The position numbers and the translations under genes were made by a program. Shown one piece after another: positions 60,013-64,000 of a stretch of DNA of 64,000 nucleotides; position 1 is the first letter of the stretch; each line of letters starts with the position of its first letter. Source of the stretch: Pseudomonas sp. MYb118 (GTDB lineage: Bacteria; Pseudomonadota; Gammaproteobacteria; Pseudomonadales; Pseudomonadaceae); the NCBI RefSeq assembly GCF_040947875.1, contig NZ_JBFRXN010000001.1:558001-622000 (forward strand). The letters are read 5' to 3'. Below the pieces are notes generated by a model. That model saw only the letters and a program-made list of their open reading frames with translations. It did no database searches and was not told where the DNA came from.

Positions 60013-60930
60013 ATGAACCGTAACGATCTGCGCCGCGTCGACATGAACCTGCTGGTGATTTTCGAGGCCCTGATGTTCGAGAAGAACCTGACCCGGGTCG
60101 CCGAAAAACTGTTCATGGGGCAGCCGGCGGTGAGTGCGGCCCTCGGTCGTTTGCGCGACCTGTTCGACGATCCGCTGCTGTTGCGCAACGGTCGCGGTAT
60201 GGAGCCGACGGCGCGGGCGCTGGCGATTCTCAAGGAGTTGCAGCCGGCGATGGACGTGATCTCCGGCGCGGTCAGCCGGGCCAAGGAATTCGACCCGGCG
60301 ACCAGCAACGATGTGTTTCGCATCGGCCTGTCGGACGACGCCGAGTTCGGTCTGTTTCCACCGTTGCTGCGCCAGTTGCAGGAGGAGGCGCCGGGGATCA
60401 TCGTCGTCGTGCGGCGTGCCAACTACCTGTTGATGCCGACCTTGCTGGCCTCGGGCGAAATCTCCGTGGGGGTGAGCTACACCACCGACCTGCCGGCCAA
60501 TGCCAAGTGCAAGAAGCTGCGTGACATTCCCTGCAAGGTGCTGCGTGGCGACAAGCGGCCGGGGCCGTTGACCCTGGACGAGTACTGCGAGCGACCGCAT
60601 GCGATGGTGTCGTTTTCCGGCGACCTCTCCGGCAACATCGACCTGGACTTGGCGAAGATCGGCCGCACCCGCCGGGTGGTGCTCGGTGTGCCGCAGTTCA
60701 GCGGCTTGCGCGCGTTGCTGGCCGGCACCGAAATGATCGCCACCGTGCCGGACTACGCCGCCTGTGCCCTGGTCGAAGGCTGTGCACTGCGCGCCGAAGA
60801 CCCACCGTTCCCGATTGCCGCCGCGCAACTGTCGATGGCCTGGAGCGGCGTACACGACAACGACCCGGCCGAACGCTGGCTGCGCTCGCGCATCAGCGAA
60901 TTCATGTCGCGGCCGTTGCCGATCGATTGA
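60013..60930 (+). CDS. LysR-family regulator (NahR/NodD-like)
   Basis: A 305-residue LysR protein: DLRRVDMNLLVIFEALMFEKNLTRVAEKLFMGQPAVSAALGRLRDLFDDPLLLRNGRGMEPT is the HTH region (residues 4-65). The motif set is that of the NodD/NahR/LinR subgroup, which often responds to aromatic compounds. AAGGAA lies upstream of ATG 60013. It precedes, on the same strand, the DoxX-monooxygenase-amidohydrolase operon, its likely target. Confidence 0.86.
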   Translation: MNRNDLRRVDMNLLVIFEALMFEKNLTRVAEKLFMGQPAVSAALGRLRDLFDDPLLLRNGRGMEPTARALAILKELQPAMDVISGAVSRAKEFDPATSNDVFRIGLSDDAEFGLFPPLLRQLQEEAPGIIVVVRRANYLLMPTLLASGEISVGVSYTTDLPANAKCKKLRDIPCKVLRGDKRPGPLTLDEYCERPHAMVSFSGDLSGNIDLDLAKIGRTRRVVLGVPQFSGLRALLAGTEMIATVPDYAACALVEGCALRAEDPPFPIAAAQLSMAWSGVHDNDPAERWLRSRISEFMSRPLPID

Positions 60931-60947
60931 TGTCTTCAACATCTTCC

Positions 60948-61038
60948 CTGTAGGAGCGAGCTTGCTCGCGATAGCGGTGGGTCAGACGCGGATACGTTGA
61001 CTGACATTGCGCAATCGCGAGCAAGCTCGCTCCTACAG
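60948..61038. repeat. REPIN
   Basis: Facing arms CTGTAGGAGCGAGCTTGCTCG and CGAGCAAGCTCGCTCCTACAG between the LysR gene and the DoxX gene. The remaining gap to 61168 contains GC-rich and pyrimidine-rich sequence without a recognised promoter. Confidence 0.92.
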
Positions 61039-61168
61039 GGGGGGGCGCGCGCGGGCACCCTCCGCAAAACTAAGCACGTACATCCAATTTTCCCTCCCCC
61101 CATCCCCGCATTATTCCTTCACGTTGTGGCGCATCGGCGCCCGTGGTTTTCAGTCGTGCAGGTAGCCC

Positions 61169-61585
61169 ATGAACGTTTCGCGAGCGGATGAACAGGCCCA
61201 GGCTTTCGGGCTGTTTTTTTTGCGTGTCAGCGCCAGCCTGTTCCTGCTGTGGGTGCACGGTCTGCCCAAGCTGCTTAACTACACCGCGCAGTTGCAGATG
61301 ATCGAAGACCCGTTCCACCTGGGCGCCCACATCACCCTGATGCTGGCGATCTTTGCCGAGGTGCTGTGCCCGCTGTTGATCATCGCCGGAGTACTGGTGC
61401 GCCTGGCGTGCCTGCCGATCCTGTGTGTCCTCTTGATTGCGCTGCTGGTGGTGCACCCGCAGTGGAGCATCGAAGAAGGGCAGTTCGGCTGGCTGTTGCT
61501 GCTGCTGTTTGGCAGCGTTCTTATCGCCGGGCCTGGACGGCTCGCGCTCAATGTCCGTTTCACCGGAGCTTTACGTTATGCCTGA
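61169..61585 (+). CDS. DoxX-family membrane protein
   Basis: A 138-residue protein with four membrane segments and the family motif FFLRVSASLFLLWVHGLPKLLN. DoxX proteins are thought to work with redox or thiol systems. Its stop overlaps the next gene's start by eight bases, so it heads a three-gene operon with an ABM monooxygenase and an amidohydrolase. Confidence 0.84.
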   Translation: MNVSRADEQAQAFGLFFLRVSASLFLLWVHGLPKLLNYTAQLQMIEDPFHLGAHITLMLAIFAEVLCPLLIIAGVLVRLACLPILCVLLIALLVVHPQWSIEEGQFGWLLLLLFGSVLIAGPGRLALNVRFTGALRYA

Positions 61586-62171
61586 ATCCAACCGTTTCGA
61601 CGAAGTCGTGACCCTGGTCATCAAACACCGGATCAAACCCGGGTTCGAGGTGCCCTACGAAGCCTGGTTACGCAACATCGTCAGCATCGCCGGGCAGCAG
61701 GAAGGCCACCTGGGCGTGGACGTGATTCGCGGCAAGAACGCCGGCCTCGACCTGTTTACCTGCGTACTGCGTTTCAGCAGCACCGAAGCGATGCAGCGCT
61801 GGCTCGACTCACCGCAACGCATGCAGTTGGTCAACGAAGCCGCGCCGATGCTCGCCGATGGCGACCAGACCGAGGTCAACCCGGTCAATGAGTTCTGGTT
61901 CGCACCGACCGCCGACAACGCGCCGCCACCGCCACCACGCTGGAAGCAGGCGTTCGTCACGCTGGTGGTGATCCTGCCGCACACCCTGCTGGTGCCGATG
62001 CTGTGGGGCCCGCTCCTCAAGCTCAATGCCTGGCTGTCCAACTACGTGGTCGCCACGTTCCTGATCACGCTGACCATCGTGTTGTCGGTGTGCTACCTGT
62101 TCATGCCCCTGGCGACACGCCTGTTCGCCCCCTGGTTGTCCTCTTCCACTCCCTCCAAGGAAACGCGATGA
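61578..62171 (+). CDS. Antibiotic biosynthesis monooxygenase (ABM)-domain membrane protein
   Basis: A 197-residue protein. Residues about 10-100 form an ABM ferredoxin-like domain (VTLVIKHRIKPGFEVPYEAWLRNI; GHLGVDVI). A proline-rich linker (PPPPPRW) leads to two membrane segments. ABM domains oxidise or degrade heme-like or aromatic compounds without a metal, or serve as scaffolds. The start overlaps DoxX and the stop overlaps the next start in ATGA. Confidence 0.82.
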   Translation: MPESNRFDEVVTLVIKHRIKPGFEVPYEAWLRNIVSIAGQQEGHLGVDVIRGKNAGLDLFTCVLRFSSTEAMQRWLDSPQRMQLVNEAAPMLADGDQTEVNPVNEFWFAPTADNAPPPPPRWKQAFVTLVVILPHTLLVPMLWGPLLKLNAWLSNYVVATFLITLTIVLSVCYLFMPLATRLFAPWLSSSTPSKETR

Positions 62172-64000
62172 ACGCCGATCTGATTCTGTTCAATGGTCAA
62201 TTTCATACGGTTGACCGGGAAAACCCACGCGCCAGCGCCGTCGCCATCAGCGATGGTCGCTTCGTCGCGGTGGGCACCGACGCCGAGGCCATGGCCCTGC
62301 GCGGTTCAGCCACCCAGGTCATCGACCTCAAGGGTCGCTGCGTGATCCCGGGCCTCAACGACTCGCACCTGCACCTGATCCGTGGCGGCCTGAACTACAA
62401 CCTCGAACTGCGCTGGGAAGGCGTGCCGTCGCTGGCCGATGCGCTGCGCATGCTCAAGGAGCAGGCCGACCGCACGCCGACGCCACAATGGGTGCGGGTG
62501 GTCGGTGGCTGGAACGAATTCCAGTTCGCCGAAAAGCGCATGCCGACCCTGGCCGAACTCAACCAGGCGGCGCCGGACACCCCAGTGTTCGTCCTGCACC
62601 TGTACGACCGCGCCTTGCTCAACCGCGCCGCGCTGCGCGTGGCCGGCTACACCAAGGACACGCCGAACCCGCCGGGTGGCGAGATCGTGCGTGACTCCAA
62701 CGGCGAGCCGACCGGCATGCTGGTGGCGCGTCCCAACGCCATGATTCTGTACTCGACCCTGGCCAAGGGGCCGAAGCTGCCGCTGGAATATCAGGTCAAC
62801 TCGACGCGTCAGTTCATGCGTGAACTCAACCGTCTGGGCCTGACCAGCGCCATTGATGCCGGCGGTGGTTTCCAGAACTACCCGGACGATTATCAGGTGA
62901 TCGAGCAGTTGGCCAAGGACCAGCAGCTGACCGTGCGCATCGCCTACAACCTGTTCACCCAGAAGCCCAAGGAAGAGCTGACCGACTTCAAGAACTGGAC
63001 CAGCAGCGTGACCCTGCACCAGGGCGACGACTTCCTGCGCCACAACGGCGCCGGCGAAATGCTGGTGTTCTCGGCGGCGGATTTCGAGGACTTCCTCGAG
63101 CCACGTCCGGACCTGCCACAAACCATGGAAGACGAGCTGGAGCCGGTGGTGCGCCACCTGGTCGAGCAGCGCTGGCCGTTCCGCCTGCACGCCACCTACA
63201 ACGAATCCATCAGCCGCATGCTCGATGTGTTCGAGAAGGTCAACCGTGACATCCCGTTCAATGGCCTGCCGTGGTTCTTCGACCACGCCGAAACCATCAC
63301 CCCGCAGAACATCGAGCGGGTGAGGGCGCTGGGCGGTGGCATCGCGATCCAGGACCGCATGGCGTTCCAGGGCGAATACTTCGTCGAGCGCTACGGCGCC
63401 AAGGCGGCCGAAGCCACCCCGCCGATCAAGCGCATGCTGGCCGAAGGCGTGCCGGTGGGTGCCGGCACCGATGCCACTCGCGTGTCCAGCTACAACCCGT
63501 GGACTTCGCTGTACTGGATGGTCAGCGGCCGCACCGTCGGCGGCCTGGAACTGCACGCCGAAGGGCTGCCACGCAGCACTGCGCTGGAACTGTTCACCCA
63601 CGGCAGCGCCTGGTTCTCTTCCGAGCAGGGCAAGAAAGGCATGATCAAGGTCGGCCAACTGGCTGACGTCGCCGCCCTGAGCGCGGACTTCTTCAGCGTC
63701 GAGGAAGAAGCGATCAAGTGGATCGAGTCGGTGCTGACCGTGGTCGGCGGCAAGGTGGTGTACGCCGCTGGCGACTTCGAAAAACTCGGGCCGGCCAGTG
63801 TGCCGGTGCTGCCGGACTGGTCGCCGGTGGCGAAAGTCCCGGGCCACTGGCGTCCGACTTCGCCGATGCAGGCCCAGGTTCACCATTGCAGCGGGCCGTG
63901 CGGCGTGCATGCGCACAGCCATGATCGCGCGCGGATGTCGAACGTGCCGGTCAGCGATTTCGCCGGCTTCTGGGGCGCCTTCGGCTGCTCGTGCTTCGCG
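62168..64000 (+). CDS. YtcJ-like amidohydrolase, 3' end outside window
   Basis: At least 611 residues; no stop is reached before the window ends. It is an amidohydrolase-superfamily enzyme of the YtcJ type. Metal motif NDSHLHLIRGG and the GTDATRVSSYNPW segment near the C-terminal side of the barrel are present. After the barrel comes a tail rich in Cys and His (HHCSGPCGVHAHSHD... and CSCF) that could bind a metal. Start ATG 62168 overlaps the ABM stop (ATGA). Substrate is probably a cyclic or acylated amide; unknown. Confidence 0.83.
   Translation, partial: MNADLILFNGQFHTVDRENPRASAVAISDGRFVAVGTDAEAMALRGSATQVIDLKGRCVIPGLNDSHLHLIRGGLNYNLELRWEGVPSLADALRMLKEQADRTPTPQWVRVVGGWNEFQFAEKRMPTLAELNQAAPDTPVFVLHLYDRALLNRAALRVAGYTKDTPNPPGGEIVRDSNGEPTGMLVARPNAMILYSTLAKGPKLPLEYQVNSTRQFMRELNRLGLTSAIDAGGGFQNYPDDYQVIEQLAKDQQLTVRIAYNLFTQKPKEELTDFKNWTSSVTLHQGDDFLRHNGAGEMLVFSAADFEDFLEPRPDLPQTMEDELEPVVRHLVEQRWPFRLHATYNESISRMLDVFEKVNRDIPFNGLPWFFDHAETITPQNIERVRALGGGIAIQDRMAFQGEYFVERYGAKAAEATPPIKRMLAEGVPVGAGTDATRVSSYNPWTSLYWMVSGRTVGGLELHAEGLPRSTALELFTHGSAWFSSEQGKKGMIKVGQLADVAALSADFFSVEEEAIKWIESVLTVVGGKVVYAAGDFEKLGPASVPVLPDWSPVAKVPGHWRPTSPMQAQVHHCSGPCGVHAHSHDRARMSNVPVSDFAGFWGAFGCSCFA

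Overview
The window looks like chromosomal DNA of a fluorescent-group Pseudomonas. The reasons are uniformly GC-rich coding sequence, dense packing, and many copies of the Pseudomonas REP palindrome (core GGAGCGAGCTTGCTCGCGA), mostly as facing pairs (REPINs), in at least 13 intergenic places. No rRNA, tRNA, transposase, integrase or CRISPR array was seen. The first and last genes run off the window.

Layout. 0-6.2 kb: the end of a saccharopine-dehydrogenase-like gene, a secreted cupin, a tandem REPIN array, then a betaine-type ABC importer (ATPase and permease fused in one gene, broken here by a one-base frameshift), its binding protein and a homocysteine S-methyltransferase. 6.4-12.7 kb: a YbdK-type carboxylate-amine ligase, a histidine kinase, a PAS-GGDEF-EAL protein and a UvsE-like endonuclease. 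12.8-41.7 kb: a long amine-catabolism region. It holds an AraC regulator divergent from an FAD amine oxidase and cupin, and then three complete spermidine/putrescine-type ABC importers. The importers have different neighbouring regulators (LysR, GntR, LuxR) and different enzymes: (A) a creatinase/ectoine-hydrolase-like M24 protein plus an HDAC-family amidohydrolase; (B) a UDP-glycosyltransferase-like protein, two small cupins, an aminoglycoside-phosphotransferase-fold kinase and an aldehyde dehydrogenase; (C) a betaine-aldehyde-dehydrogenase-like enzyme. A second glycosyltransferase paralogue lies between A and B.

41.8-54 kb is a mixed region: small hypothetical proteins, a lipoprotein, a VOC protein, TetR plus 3-hydroxybutyryl-CoA dehydrogenase, AraC, an alpha/beta hydrolase, a quinone oxidoreductase, an MFS/LysR divergent pair, a pirin and a GlxA-type regulator. 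54.2-58.5 kb carries two paralogous winged-helix/NTPase regulators that converge and overlap; the first has lost its C-terminal half. 58.8-64 kb has a flavodoxin-family protein, a short AraC protein, a LysR regulator and a DoxX / ABM monooxygenase / amidohydrolase operon.

The best candidate for an undescribed system is block B (26.3-35.0 kb) with its GT paralogue: a polyamine-type importer, glycosyltransferase, cupins, kinase and aldehyde dehydrogenase form one tightly spaced unit that matches no catabolic pathway I know. Block A also suggests a variant of ectoine-like degradation in which an HDAC-family enzyme would replace the usual deacetylase. Both functions are inferred.
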